From assembly GCF_014203645.1 (NCBI RefSeq), contig NZ_JACHJL010000016.1, positions 1 through 64,000 on the forward strand: a stretch of DNA of 64,000 nt, written 5' to 3'. The notes under the pieces are model-generated. The model did not search any database and was not told the DNA's origin. It worked only from the letters and a program-made list of their open reading frames with translations. How positions within the stretch are numbered: position 1 is the stretch's first letter; every line of letters begins with the position of its first letter. Source of the DNA: Streptomyces zagrosensis. Its GTDB lineage: Bacteria; Actinomycetota; Actinomycetes; Streptomycetales; Streptomycetaceae. Position numbers and translations under genes: made by a program. Below are positions 26,684 through 34,884 of this stretch, one piece after another.

Positions 26684-27045
26684 CCGGTGCAACTCCGTGC
26701 GTTCACCGCCGTCATCGACCGCGGCCCGGTGGCGCCTTGCCTCCATCGATCCCTGTTCCTGTCGAACTCCGTTCCTATGCAGCCCTGCTTCTGTCGGGCC
26801 CGCCTTCTGGCGCGTTCCGGCCACCGCACGCGCCGCCGCACGCTGCGGTTGCGGGCGTTGTGGCGCGTACCGGCGCTCTGCCGCGCCGGCGCTTCCTGCC
26901 GACCCCGGCGTGAGAGCCCGTGCTCGCCCGGCGAAACTGGCAGGGTGAGACCTCTAGCCGGGCCGGTGTCCGGCAGCGGCCCCACCACAGGCAGTGCGTC
27001 GCTGCCCGTCCTGCCCCTACGTAACGACACCGCGAGGCGAACCCC
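26684..27045. other. 362-bp gap between the Lrp gene and the amidohydrolase
   Basis: No gene is supported here. The sequence is GC-rich without a clear stem-loop or promoter pair; it presumably contains the amidohydrolase promoter. Confidence 0.3.
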
Positions 27046-28713
27046 GTGACCGACCTCATTCCCGCCACCGGCCCCAGCGCCGCGATGCCCCCGGCCGAAG
27101 GCGGCACCATGCTGCTGCGCGGCGGAACCGTGCACAGCCCCGCCGACCCCTTCGCGACGGCGATGGTCATCGAGCGTGGCGCCATCGCCTGGGTGGGCTC
27201 GGAGGGCGCGGCGGACTCCTTCGCCGATGGGGTGGACGAGGTGGTGGACCTGGCCGGTGCGCTCGTCACGCCGGCGTTTACGGACGCACATGTGCACACG
27301 ACGTCCACGGGTCTGCTGCGTACCGGTCTCGACCTGACCGGTGCCGCGTCGTTGGCCGATGCGCTCGAACTGGTACGGGCCTACGCGGCCTCCCACTCCG
27401 GCGGCGGGGTGTTGCTCGGGCACGGCTGGGACACCTCCCGCTGGCCCGAGGAACGCCCCCCGTCCCGTGCGGAACTTGACCAGGCGGCCGGTGGCCGGCC
27501 GCTCTATCTCTCCCGCGTGGACGTGCACTCGGCCGTCGTCAGCACCGCCCTCATCGACCGCGTCAGCGGCGTGACCGAGCGGACGGGATACCGGCCCGAT
27601 GCGCCGCTGACCGCCGACGCTCACCACGTGGTTCGCGCGGCGGCGTTTGCCAGTGTGACCGAGGGCCAGCGTGCCGATGCGCAGCACGCAGCTTTGCGGC
27701 ACGCCGCCACGCTCGGCATCGGCACCCTCCACGAGTGCGCGGGCCCCGACATCTCCAGCGAGGATGACCTGACGGGGCTGCTCCGCGTCGCAGCCGACAC
27801 CCCGGGGCCGCGAGTGGTCGGGTACTGGGCCGAGGCGGTGAGCAGCCCGCGCGATCTGGCCAAGGTCCGCGAACTCGGCGCCGCGGGCGCGGCCGGTGAC
27901 CTCTTCGTGGACGGCGCGCTCGGCTCTCACACGGCCTGCCTGCACGCGCCGTACGCCGACGCCGCGCAGAGCACCGGCTCCCAGTACCTGGACCCGGCCG
28001 CCATCGCCACCCACGTCGCCCTGTGCACCGAGGCCGGCGTACAGGCCGGGTTCCACGCCATTGGCGACGCCGCCATCTCCGTCGTCGTCGCCGGCGTGCG
28101 TACGGCGGCGCAGCAGGTCGGAATCGCCCGGGTCCGCGCCGCTCGCCACCGGGTCGAGCATGCCGAACTGCTCACCCCCGAGACCATCGCGGCATTCGCC
28201 GAACTCGGCCTCACCGCCTCCGTCCAACCCGCCTTCGACGCCGCGTGGGGCGGGCAGGCCGGGATGTACGTTCAGCGGCTCGGAGCCGAGCGAGCCCGCA
28301 CCCTCAACCCGTATGCGGCCCTGCTACGCGCCGGTGTCCCGCTGGCTCTCGGCTCCGACAGCCCGGTCACCCCGCTCGACCCGTGGGGCACCGTGCGTGC
28401 CGCGGCCTTCCACCAAACGCCTGAGCACCGGGTCTCGGTACGGGCCGCGTTCACCGCGCACACCCGGGGCGGTTGGCGGGCCGCGGGCCGCGATGACGCG
28501 GGTGTCCTCGTGCCCGGCGCACCCGCCGACCTGGCCGTGTGGGAGGCCGGCGAGCTCGTGGTGCAGGTACCCGACGAACGGGTCGCTGCCTGGTCAACCG
28601 ATCCCCGCTCCGGCACCCCTGGCCTGCCTGATCTCACCCCCGGCCGGCCGCTCCCGGTATGTGTGCGAACGATCGTCGCCGGACGCACCATCTACGAACG
28701 GCCGAACGAGTGA
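27046..28713 (+). CDS. YtcJ-like metal-dependent amidohydrolase
   Basis: A 555-aa amidohydrolase-3 family protein from GTG 27046 (GAGG about 8 bases upstream). Metal ligands are visible: TPAFTDAHVHT (HxH) near residue 84, HAIGDAAISV, RVEHAELLTP and GSDSPVTPLDPW with the final Asp. The N- and C-terminal beta strands form the usual sandwich domain. It hydrolyses an amide, imide or similar C-N bond; the substrate is unknown. It may be controlled by the upstream Lrp-type gene. It is cytoplasmic, with no signal. Confidence 0.9.
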   Translation: MTDLIPATGPSAAMPPAEGGTMLLRGGTVHSPADPFATAMVIERGAIAWVGSEGAADSFADGVDEVVDLAGALVTPAFTDAHVHTTSTGLLRTGLDLTGAASLADALELVRAYAASHSGGGVLLGHGWDTSRWPEERPPSRAELDQAAGGRPLYLSRVDVHSAVVSTALIDRVSGVTERTGYRPDAPLTADAHHVVRAAAFASVTEGQRADAQHAALRHAATLGIGTLHECAGPDISSEDDLTGLLRVAADTPGPRVVGYWAEAVSSPRDLAKVRELGAAGAAGDLFVDGALGSHTACLHAPYADAAQSTGSQYLDPAAIATHVALCTEAGVQAGFHAIGDAAISVVVAGVRTAAQQVGIARVRAARHRVEHAELLTPETIAAFAELGLTASVQPAFDAAWGGQAGMYVQRLGAERARTLNPYAALLRAGVPLALGSDSPVTPLDPWGTVRAAAFHQTPEHRVSVRAAFTAHTRGGWRAAGRDDAGVLVPGAPADLAVWEAGELVVQVPDERVAAWSTDPRSGTPGLPDLTPGRPLPVCVRTIVAGRTIYERPNE

Positions 28714-28823
28714 CGCAGCATCGCCACGTACCGCCGAACGATGTTCCATCGGCCTGTCGGCCGCTTTCCACACCCTCCGTACTGACCTGCTGATTTGACG
28801 CAACGCCGCAGGTAACACGGCTG

Positions 28824-28854
28824 TTGACAGGGTGCGGGAGACGGCGGGTAGTTT
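28824..28854 (+). promoter_or_regulatory. Candidate housekeeping promoter in the amidohydrolase-lnt gap
   Basis: TTGACA (28824-28829) is a perfect -35 and TAGTTT (28849-28854) a fair -10, with a 19-base spacer (18 if read as GTAGTT). It is 595-625 bp from the lnt start, too far to be a typical lnt promoter. Confidence 0.4.
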
Positions 28855-28861
28855 CGGCCGA

Positions 28862-29030
28862 GTCCACCACAGGACGTCCGGCCAAGGATGGATTCTCCAC
28901 GCAGTCGTCGAGCGCCGCTGGGCCATGGGGTAGTGAGCCGCACCGGCTCGCCACCCACTGGGAGCCAGGTCCAGCGCACGGGGGCGGGGGAGAAGCCCAC
29001 CCGGGTCGGCAGGTGCGACCCGGGTGGGGC
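28862..29030 (+). ncRNA. Candidate small RNA ending in a strong hairpin
   Basis: Transcription from the promoter at 28824-28854 would run about 170 bases through a stretch without a convincing ORF to a hairpin. That hairpin has arms CCCACCCGGGTCG (28996-29008) and CGACCCGGGTGGG (29016-29028), a 13-bp perfect stem with a 7-base loop. The body contains GAGCC/GGCTC and CCCACTGGG elements that could fold. It does not fit a riboswitch consensus that I know. The rest of the 735-bp gap (28714-29448) has no supported gene. Confidence 0.35.
28996..29028 (+). terminator. 13-bp perfect stem-loop
   Basis: The stem CCCACCCGGGTCG / CGACCCGGGTGGG has loop GCAGGTG. It may end the candidate small RNA, or the amidohydrolase transcript 283 bp away. 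No poly-T follows, as is usual in streptomycetes. Confidence 0.6.
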
Positions 29031-29448
29031 CCGGACGCTCAGTAGACAACGGCTCTCGGTTGACCCGCAGCCAGCGGGCCCCAGGTCGGCCCGAAGGGCG
29101 ACGGGCCCCTATCTGCACAAAATCCGCACGTTTATCGGCACGCAATCCGCACGACATTCGTACGAACGCGCTCGCCGCGCCGTCCCGGCGGGCTTCGGGG
29201 CTTGCTGACTGGGCCTGCCGCCCGTCGTCGGCCCCCTGCCGGCCCCCTGCCGGGCTGAACCTCCCGCCTCGATCGGGCCTTTCTGTCGGCTCGCCCTGCT
29301 GCTGGCCGCTGGCCGACCGCTGCCGGAGGGCTTCGCGGTGTCGGGCACGCGCGCAGGCGCCTGTCCGTTACGCACCCAGGGGCCACGCGCGTCCGTCCGC
29401 GGTATACGGTCACCTCACCACCGCTTGACCTTCAGGAAGGCCGCGACG

Positions 29449-31386
29449 TTGCACCCCGGTTCCGATACCTCCGCTGGAGTCGCCGTCAGCGGCCAGGCAG
29501 CCGACCTTTCGGTCGGCGAACCGACTGAGCCGCCGGCCACCGCCCCGCAGCGCACCGAAACGTCGCGCCCGGAACCCGTCGCACGGGCCACTCGGCGGCA
29601 GCGGTTGGCGCGGCTGGCCCGCCGGGAGGCGCGGCGTACCGCACTGGCCGTCGCGGGTGGGCTCGCGCTGGGCCTGGCCTTCCCGCCGTACGACCTGTGG
29701 CCGCTTTCGCTGCTGGCCGTCGCCGCGCTCTCGCTGCTCACCTGGGGCAGAACAGCGCGGCAGGGCGCCTGGACTGGGTTCGCGTTCGGGCTGCCGTTCT
29801 TCGTGCTGCTGCTGAAGTGGCTGAATGTTGTCGGCTGGGATGCGGTGATCGGCTTGTCGATCGCCGAGTCGCTGTTCTTCGTTCCGCTCGGCGCGGCGCT
29901 CGCCCTCACCTCGAAGTTGCCCGGCTGGCCGCTGTGGGCGGCGTGTTTGTGGGTGGCGCAGGAATGGGCCAGGGACCGGGTGCCCTTCGGCGGGTTTCCG
30001 TGGGGGCGGTTGGCGTTCGCGAACACCGGCTCGCCGTTCACGCCGCTCGCCGCGCTCGGCGGTGCACCGCTGGTGACGTTCGCCGTCGCGCTGGCAGGCG
30101 TGTTCCTTGCGGCTGCCGCCGTCGCCGTATGGCGGTTGTCCGCGCTGGCGGGCGGCCGTGGGACCGGAGACGGTGTGCCCGAAGACGGTGTGACCGCAGC
30201 CGGTGCGACCGCAGACACCGCGACCGGGAGCGGCGAGGCCGGAGCCCGCGAAGCCGGGGACACCACCGCCGGGGACACCACGAGCGGAGGAGACAGCGCA
30301 GCTTCCGCAGCGGCGGGTACTGAGCCAGCCATGGCCGCCGGCCCGGCGCGGGGCACGCGCAGCGGCGCGGACGGCCCTCGGCTGCTGCGTGGCGCACTGC
30401 CCGCCATCGAGGCGATCGCGCTGGCCGGAGCGGTGACGTTGGCCGGGCTGCTGGTGCCAGTGCCCACCGACGCCGACGACACGGTGGACATCGCGGTGGT
30501 GCAGGGCAATGTGCAGCAGCCGGGGATGGACTTCCTCGGCCGTCCGATGAAGATCCTCAACAACCACGTCGAGGCGACGCTGCAACTGGCCAAGGACGTG
30601 AAGGCGGGCCGCAAGCCCCAGCCGGACCTGGTGATCTGGCCGGAAAACGCCTCCGACCTGGACCCGTACCAGCACCGCGAGGCGTACTCGCGCATCGATG
30701 TGGCGGTGAAGTCGATCGGCGTGCCGATACTGGTCGGAGCGCTGGTGGACCACCCGACCAAGCAGGGTTACGTCGAGAACCAGGGCATCGTCTGGGACCC
30801 CAAGACGGGCCCCGGCGCCTCGTACACCAAGCAGCACCCGGTGCCGTTCGGCGAGTACGTGCCCTTCCGCGACCAACTCGGCAAGGTCATTTCCCGGCTG
30901 GAACGCGTCCCGCGCGACTTCTACCCGGGCGACCACAGCGGGGTCATGCAGGTCGGACCGGCCAAGCTGGGCGACGTGATCTGCTTCGAGGTCGCCTATG
31001 ACGAGATCGTGCGCGACACGGTCAACGCCGGAGCCCGCGCGCTGGTGATCCAGACGAACAACGCCACCTATGGCCGTAGCGGCCAGCCCGAACAGCAACT
31101 CGTGATGTCCAAGCTGCGTGCCATCGAGCACGGCAGGGCCGTGGTCACCGCGGCCCCCAGCGGAATTAGCGCTGTGGTCGCCCCCGATGGGACCATTGAG
31201 CAGCGCACCAAGGAATTCACTCAGGACGTGCTCAGCGCGCGAATTCCCCTGCGCGATGACACCACCGTTGCCGACCGGCTCGGGGCGGTGCCCGAGTGGG
31301 TGATCGCTATGGTGGGAGTTCTGTCCTGCGCCGCCGCGATCATGGTGGCCCGGCGAGGACGTACGGACGAGAAGGGGATGCAGTGA
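29449..31386 (+). CDS. lnt: Apolipoprotein N-acyltransferase
   Basis: TTG 29449 has AGGAAGG 8 bases upstream and gives 645 aa. Membrane segments (residues ~60-235) begin with TALAVAGGLALGLAFPPYDL; WVAQEWARDRVPFGGFPWGRL is a family signature. A low-complexity Thr/Gly/Ala insert occupies ~240-310. The nitrilase-like domain (~340-610) carries the Glu-Lys-Cys triad: Glu 399 (IWPENAS), Lys 461 (YTKQHPVPFGE) and Cys 512 (VICFEVAYD). It N-acylates the lipid-modified Cys of lipoproteins in the membrane. Its TGA overlaps the next gene's GTG, as in the mycobacterial Lnt-Ppm1 pair. Confidence 0.93.
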   Translation: MHPGSDTSAGVAVSGQAADLSVGEPTEPPATAPQRTETSRPEPVARATRRQRLARLARREARRTALAVAGGLALGLAFPPYDLWPLSLLAVAALSLLTWGRTARQGAWTGFAFGLPFFVLLLKWLNVVGWDAVIGLSIAESLFFVPLGAALALTSKLPGWPLWAACLWVAQEWARDRVPFGGFPWGRLAFANTGSPFTPLAALGGAPLVTFAVALAGVFLAAAAVAVWRLSALAGGRGTGDGVPEDGVTAAGATADTATGSGEAGAREAGDTTAGDTTSGGDSAASAAAGTEPAMAAGPARGTRSGADGPRLLRGALPAIEAIALAGAVTLAGLLVPVPTDADDTVDIAVVQGNVQQPGMDFLGRPMKILNNHVEATLQLAKDVKAGRKPQPDLVIWPENASDLDPYQHREAYSRIDVAVKSIGVPILVGALVDHPTKQGYVENQGIVWDPKTGPGASYTKQHPVPFGEYVPFRDQLGKVISRLERVPRDFYPGDHSGVMQVGPAKLGDVICFEVAYDEIVRDTVNAGARALVIQTNNATYGRSGQPEQQLVMSKLRAIEHGRAVVTAAPSGISAVVAPDGTIEQRTKEFTQDVLSARIPLRDDTTVADRLGAVPEWVIAMVGVLSCAAAIMVARRGRTDEKGMQ

Positions 31387-32174
31387 ACGACGGCGTAGAC
31401 GTTGCGCGTGACGGGACACAGGGGAGGAAATACGGTCCGCTCGGCACGACCTTGGTGATCATTCCGACCTATGACGAGGCGGAGAACATCAAGCCGATCG
31501 TCGCCCGGGTACGCAAGGCCGTTCCCGACGCGCACGTGCTCGTCGTCGACGACAACAGCCCCGACGGCACCGGCAAGATCGCCGACGAGATCGCCGGCAC
31601 GGACGAGCAGGTGCACGTGTTGCACCGCAAGGGCAAGGAAGGGCTGGGCGCGGCCTATCTGGCGGGCTTTCGCTGGGGCATCGAGCACGACTACGGCGTC
31701 CTCGTCGAGATGGACGCGGACGGCTCCCACCAGCCCGAGGAACTGCCCCGCCTGCTGACCGCGCTCGGTGGCGCCGACCTCGTCCTCGGCTCGCGCTGGG
31801 TGCCCGGTGGCCGGGTCGTGAACTGGCCCAAGTACCGCGAGTACATCTCCCGCGGCGGCAGCACCTACTCCCGACTGCTCCTCGATGTGCCGATCCGTGA
31901 CGTCACCGGCGGCTTCCGGGCCTTCCGCAAGGAGACCCTGGAGGGCCTGGGCATGGACGCCGTGGCCTCACAGGGCTACTGCTTCCAGGTTGACCTGGCC
32001 TGGCGGGCGATCAAGGCCGGTTATCAGGTGGTCGAGGTGCCCATCACCTTCGTGGACCGAGAACTCGGCGACAGCAAGATGAACCGCGACATCCTCGTTG
32101 AGGCGCTGTGGCGGGTCACGGCCTGGGGCGTGGGCTCCCGGGTGAACCGCATCACGGGACGTGGGCACACTTAA
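31383..32174 (+). CDS. ppm1: Polyprenol-phosphate mannosyltransferase (Ppm1/Dpm1-like GT2)
   Basis: A 263-aa GT2 glycosyltransferase from GTG 31383, coupled to lnt by a GTGA overlap. Motifs are LVIIPTYDEAENI (nucleotide sugar), VVDDNSPDGTG, MDADGSHQPEELP (metal-binding DxD) and VTGGFRAFRKE. It lacks its own membrane segments, and so resembles the soluble catalytic half of Ppm1. It moves mannose from GDP-mannose to polyprenol phosphate, the donor for lipoglycans and protein O-mannosylation. It forms an operon with lnt and fxsA. Confidence 0.93.
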   Translation: MNDGVDVARDGTQGRKYGPLGTTLVIIPTYDEAENIKPIVARVRKAVPDAHVLVVDDNSPDGTGKIADEIAGTDEQVHVLHRKGKEGLGAAYLAGFRWGIEHDYGVLVEMDADGSHQPEELPRLLTALGGADLVLGSRWVPGGRVVNWPKYREYISRGGSTYSRLLLDVPIRDVTGGFRAFRKETLEGLGMDAVASQGYCFQVDLAWRAIKAGYQVVEVPITFVDRELGDSKMNRDILVEALWRVTAWGVGSRVNRITGRGHT

Positions 32175-32177
32175 GAT

Positions 32178-32795
32178 ATGACGTTCGGCGCACCACAACC
32201 CACGAATCCCCGGCCGCGAAAACGGCGCTCCCGTGCTCGCCGGATCGTTCCGCTCGCCCTGGCCGTCTGGCTGGCCCTGGAGATCTGGCTCCTCGTCCTG
32301 GTGGCGAATGCCGCGGGCGGGCTGACCGTGCTGGCGCTCCTTGTGGCGGGCGCCGTGCTGGGCAGTTACGTGATCAAGCGGGCCGGTCGCAGGGCATGGC
32401 AGTCGCTGGCTGCCGGGCTACGCTCTGACGCCGGCCGGGAGGGCGATGATCCGACGGCGGGCCTGGGCAACGGTCTGGTCATGCTCGGCGGACTGCTGCT
32501 GATGCTTCCCGGTCTGGTCTCCGACGCGCTGGCGTTGGTCTGCCTCTTCCCGCCGACCCGCGCCCTGCTGGGCCGCCGTGCCGAGCGCTCGCTCTCGCGC
32601 CGCATGAGGTACGCCTCCAGCTCCCTCGGCGACGCGTTGGGCCAGGCGCAGCAGTCGCGAACGCACCGGCCCGGTAGCGGCAAGGTCGTCCAGGGCGAGG
32701 TCATCCGCGACGATGAGCCGCCCACGGCGCCGGGCGGCTCCCCGGACGACCCGGAGCCCGGGCCGGGGCGCCAGGACCCGCCATTGCCGCGCTGA
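32178..32795 (+). CDS. fxsA: FxsA-family membrane protein
   Basis: A 205-aa protein starting 3 bases after ppm1. It has a basic N-terminus (PRPRKRRSRARRI) and membrane segments at ~25-45, ~48-66 and ~95-118 (GNGLVMLGGLLLMLPGLVSD, with the family's GLLLMLPG/LVSD signature). The basic C-terminus is Pro/Asp/Glu-rich and disordered. FxsA relieves F-exclusion of phage T7 when overproduced in E. coli; its role in actinobacteria is unknown. It is the last gene of the lnt-ppm1-fxsA operon and is followed by a strong terminator. Confidence 0.88.
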   Translation: MTFGAPQPTNPRPRKRRSRARRIVPLALAVWLALEIWLLVLVANAAGGLTVLALLVAGAVLGSYVIKRAGRRAWQSLAAGLRSDAGREGDDPTAGLGNGLVMLGGLLLMLPGLVSDALALVCLFPPTRALLGRRAERSLSRRMRYASSSLGDALGQAQQSRTHRPGSGKVVQGEVIRDDEPPTAPGGSPDDPEPGPGRQDPPLPR

Positions 32796-32982
32796 GCCGC
32801 GCACGCAAACCTTGAGGTCGTGCTACGCCGACCCGCGGTGTGCAGTGGGAGGCCATGGCCCCGCGGGGGGCTGTGTGGCAGCAGTCCGGGTCCGGTCGCG
32901 GGGATGGCTCGGGGCTGCCGCCGGGGGGTAGCCGGCCGCGGTGGGCGTGGCGTGGCTAGGCAAAGTGGCGTGGACAGGCAAA

Positions 32983-33021
32983 GAGGGCCGGGGCCACTGC
33001 TGAGCAGTGGCCCCGGCCCTC
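32983..33021. terminator. Very strong 18-bp perfect stem-loop between fxsA and rbpA
   Basis: GAGGGCCGGGGCCACTGC and its exact complement at 33004-33021 enclose a TGA triloop. It lies in a 277-bp convergent gap, serving both fxsA and rbpA. Confidence 0.9.
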
Positions 33022-33072
33022 AATGCATGGTGCTGTTGTTGTCGCCGGGTGAACCCGGCGGGTCACCCTCCG

Positions 33073-33447
33073 CTAGGCGGACTTGCGGGTGTCCCGCGGA
33101 TGCACAGCGATGTTCATGGCGCCGGAGCGCAAGACGGCCAGCCGCTCGGCCAGCACCTCCTCCAACTCCTCGCGCGTGCGTCGCTCCATGAGCATGTCCC
33201 AGTGCGTACGCGCCGGCTTCCCCTTTTTCTCCTCTGGCCCGTCACCATCCACCAGGAGCGCCTGCGCGCCACACGCCTTGCACTCCCACTCCGGCGGAAT
33301 ATCCGCCTCTACCGAGAAGGGCATCTCAAAACGATGCCCGTTCTGGCATGCGTACTCCACCGCCTGGCGCGGGGCCAGATCGATGCCGCGGTCGGTCTCG
33401 TAGCTGGTCACCACGAGTCGCGTGCCGCGGAGAGCTCGCTCACTCAT
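33073..33447 (-). CDS. rbpA: RNA polymerase-binding protein RbpA
   Basis: A 124-aa protein, the family's exact usual length, from ATG 33447 with GGAGG 8 bases upstream. It has the N-terminal tail (SERALRGTRLVVTSYETDRG), the core domain with a zinc site (EYACQNGHRFEMPF, EWECKACGAQA) and the C-terminal sigma-interaction region (RTHWDMLMERRTREELEEVL). It stabilises the RNA polymerase-principal sigma factor open complex and supports transcription under stress. A SigR-type promoter precedes it. Confidence 0.97.
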   Translation of the reverse strand: MSERALRGTRLVVTSYETDRGIDLAPRQAVEYACQNGHRFEMPFSVEADIPPEWECKACGAQALLVDGDGPEEKKGKPARTHWDMLMERRTREELEEVLAERLAVLRSGAMNIAVHPRDTRKSA

Positions 33448-33509
33448 GAATCGTGCCTCCCGGGCTTTGTCGCCCACAGGACAGGTGTCGCTGTCGTCGT
33501 CATCCGTTC

Positions 33510-33535
33510 AACGTCCGGTCGGCGGTGAAGATTCC
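33510..33535 (-). promoter_or_regulatory. SigR-type promoter of rbpA
   Basis: On the minus strand GGAAT (33535-33531) is followed after exactly 18 bases by GTT (33512-33510), matching the sigma-R consensus GGAAT-N18/19-GTT. It lies 63 bases before the rbpA ATG. rbpA is a known member of the disulfide-stress SigR regulon in S. coelicolor. Confidence 0.85.
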
Positions 33536-33670
33536 CGTAGAGGGACATGCGTCGCCCGTCGTGCCGCCCCGTTGTTCTACCCACCGGCGCCCGGTTTGTC
33601 ACATCTGACAGTAGATGTCACCCAGCGTTTGCCGTTCTTTAGCACGCAGTAACGGTCCGCCTGGTAGGTC

Positions 33671-33693
33671 GAGGGCGTACACTACTCGCCCTC
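33671..33693 (-). terminator. Possible short stem-loop downstream of the YczE gene
   Basis: GAGGGCG and CGCCCTC are a 7-bp stem with a 9-base loop, 221 bp past the YczE-type stop. This 466-bp gap (33448-33913) also holds the rbpA promoter and no supported gene. Confidence 0.35.
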
Positions 33694-33913
33694 ACGCGCC
33701 AGCCCTAAATCGGGTCCACTATCCGATCGGAAATTGGTTTCCTCCGGCCGCGGACCCAGCAGTTTCGTACCCTTGTGCGCCTTCTCCTATCCGAGACGCG
33801 TTAAGTCGCCCGATGGTTGCTGTAGCTGTAGCTCGGCTTCTCTGGCTTTGGCTTCTTCGGCGTCCGTGCGTCCATCGTCGGGTCGGCGCCTGCGCGCGGC
33901 TACCCCTTCGGCG

Positions 33914-34654
33914 TCACTTCGTTTCTGCCGTGTCCGCCGTGTCTGAAGCGTTCGATGGGTCTGCTGTGCCTGCTGTGCCTGCTGTGCCTGTCGTTTCTGC
34001 CGCTTTCATGGTTGCGCCGGTGCCGTGCGCGACGATGCCGCGCGGGCCCTCCTCCAGGTCCTGGATGGCGAAGACCTTCAGGAAGAACTGGGAGAGCGGG
34101 CCAATCGCCACCGCGTACAGCACCGTGCCGATACCGATGGAGCCGCCCAGTGCGAAGCCGGTGGCCAGCACCGCTACCTCGATTCCGGATCGCACCAGAC
34201 GAATCGAGCGGCCGGTGCGCCGGTGTAGGCCGGTCATCAGGCCATCGCGCGGCCCCGGTCCAAAGCGTGCCGAGATGTACAGGCCGGTGGCCGCACCGTT
34301 GAGGACGATGGCGAACACCAGCAGTGGTATCCGCACCGCCAGCGCCCGTGGCTCGGGCGTGAGTGCCAGCGTCGCGTCCATCACGAGACCGAGCACCACC
34401 ACATTGGAGACCGTGCCAAGGCCCGGACGCTGCCGCAGCGGAATCCACAGCATGAGCACCACCACGCCTGCCAGGATCACCACCGTTCCGATCGACAGGC
34501 CGGTGCGTTCGGCGACGCCCTGGTGGAAGACGTCCCAGGGGTCGAGCCCGAGTCCCGCGCGAAGTTGGAGCCCCATGCTCGCCCCGTACAGCACCAGCCC
34601 CACATACAACTGTGTGACGCGGCGGGTGAGGTGGGCCCCCTTCGATGTCGGCAA
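33914..34654 (-). CDS. YczE/YyaS/YitT-family membrane protein
   Basis: A 246-aa protein with five membrane segments, including LYVGLVLYGASMGLQLRAGLG, TVVILAGVVVLMLWIPL and LLVFAIVLNGAATGLYI, with GLDPWDVFHQG and GPGPRDGLMTG, duplicated loop motifs of the family. TTG 34654 is chosen because AGGAG is 6 bases upstream; ATG 34672 lacks a site. The Thr/Ala/Glu-rich tail includes an AGT repeat encoded by a 9-bp tandem repeat (33961-33988). It is divergent from a MocR-type regulator, a pairing common in actinobacteria, and is probably its target. Its transport substrate is unknown. Confidence 0.85.
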   Translation of the reverse strand: MPTSKGAHLTRRVTQLYVGLVLYGASMGLQLRAGLGLDPWDVFHQGVAERTGLSIGTVVILAGVVVLMLWIPLRQRPGLGTVSNVVVLGLVMDATLALTPEPRALAVRIPLLVFAIVLNGAATGLYISARFGPGPRDGLMTGLHRRTGRSIRLVRSGIEVAVLATGFALGGSIGIGTVLYAVAIGPLSQFFLKVFAIQDLEEGPRGIVAHGTGATMKAAETTGTAGTAGTADPSNASDTADTAETK

Positions 34655-34884
34655 AGCGTGCTCCTTTTGCATGTTCACGGGTGCAGGGCGCTCGTGATGG
34701 CTGATCGCTGGAAACTCGGCCGTGCCGCGGTGCGGCGCTCGCCACCGCGGGCGGTCAGGGCGCGGCTCCCTGGTAGGGGGCGCTCCTTGGCTGGCGAGTG
34801 GTGGCGGTGGCTTGTCTCGTGTCACCCTGTGGCTCGGGAGTAGGCCACTTCCAGGGCCAATCTCGGAAAGGTGGACTGGAGATC

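Noticed and set aside
26656..28227. 523-aa minus-strand open frame
   Set aside because: It is antisense to the amidohydrolase and the Lrp-amidohydrolase gap; no recognisable domain.
28862..29030. Cobalamin or c-di-AMP riboswitch in the gap before lnt
   Set aside because: There is a GAGCCAGG stretch and a GGGGGA run, but the conserved boxes are not matched in order, and lnt is not a typical target.
29410..31419. 669-aa minus-strand open frame
   Set aside because: It is antisense to lnt, which has complete catalytic motifs; the antisense product is Arg/His-rich noise.
33615..34697. 360-aa plus-strand open frame over the YczE gene
   Set aside because: The opposite strand encodes a clear five-span YczE-family protein; this frame has no coherent features.
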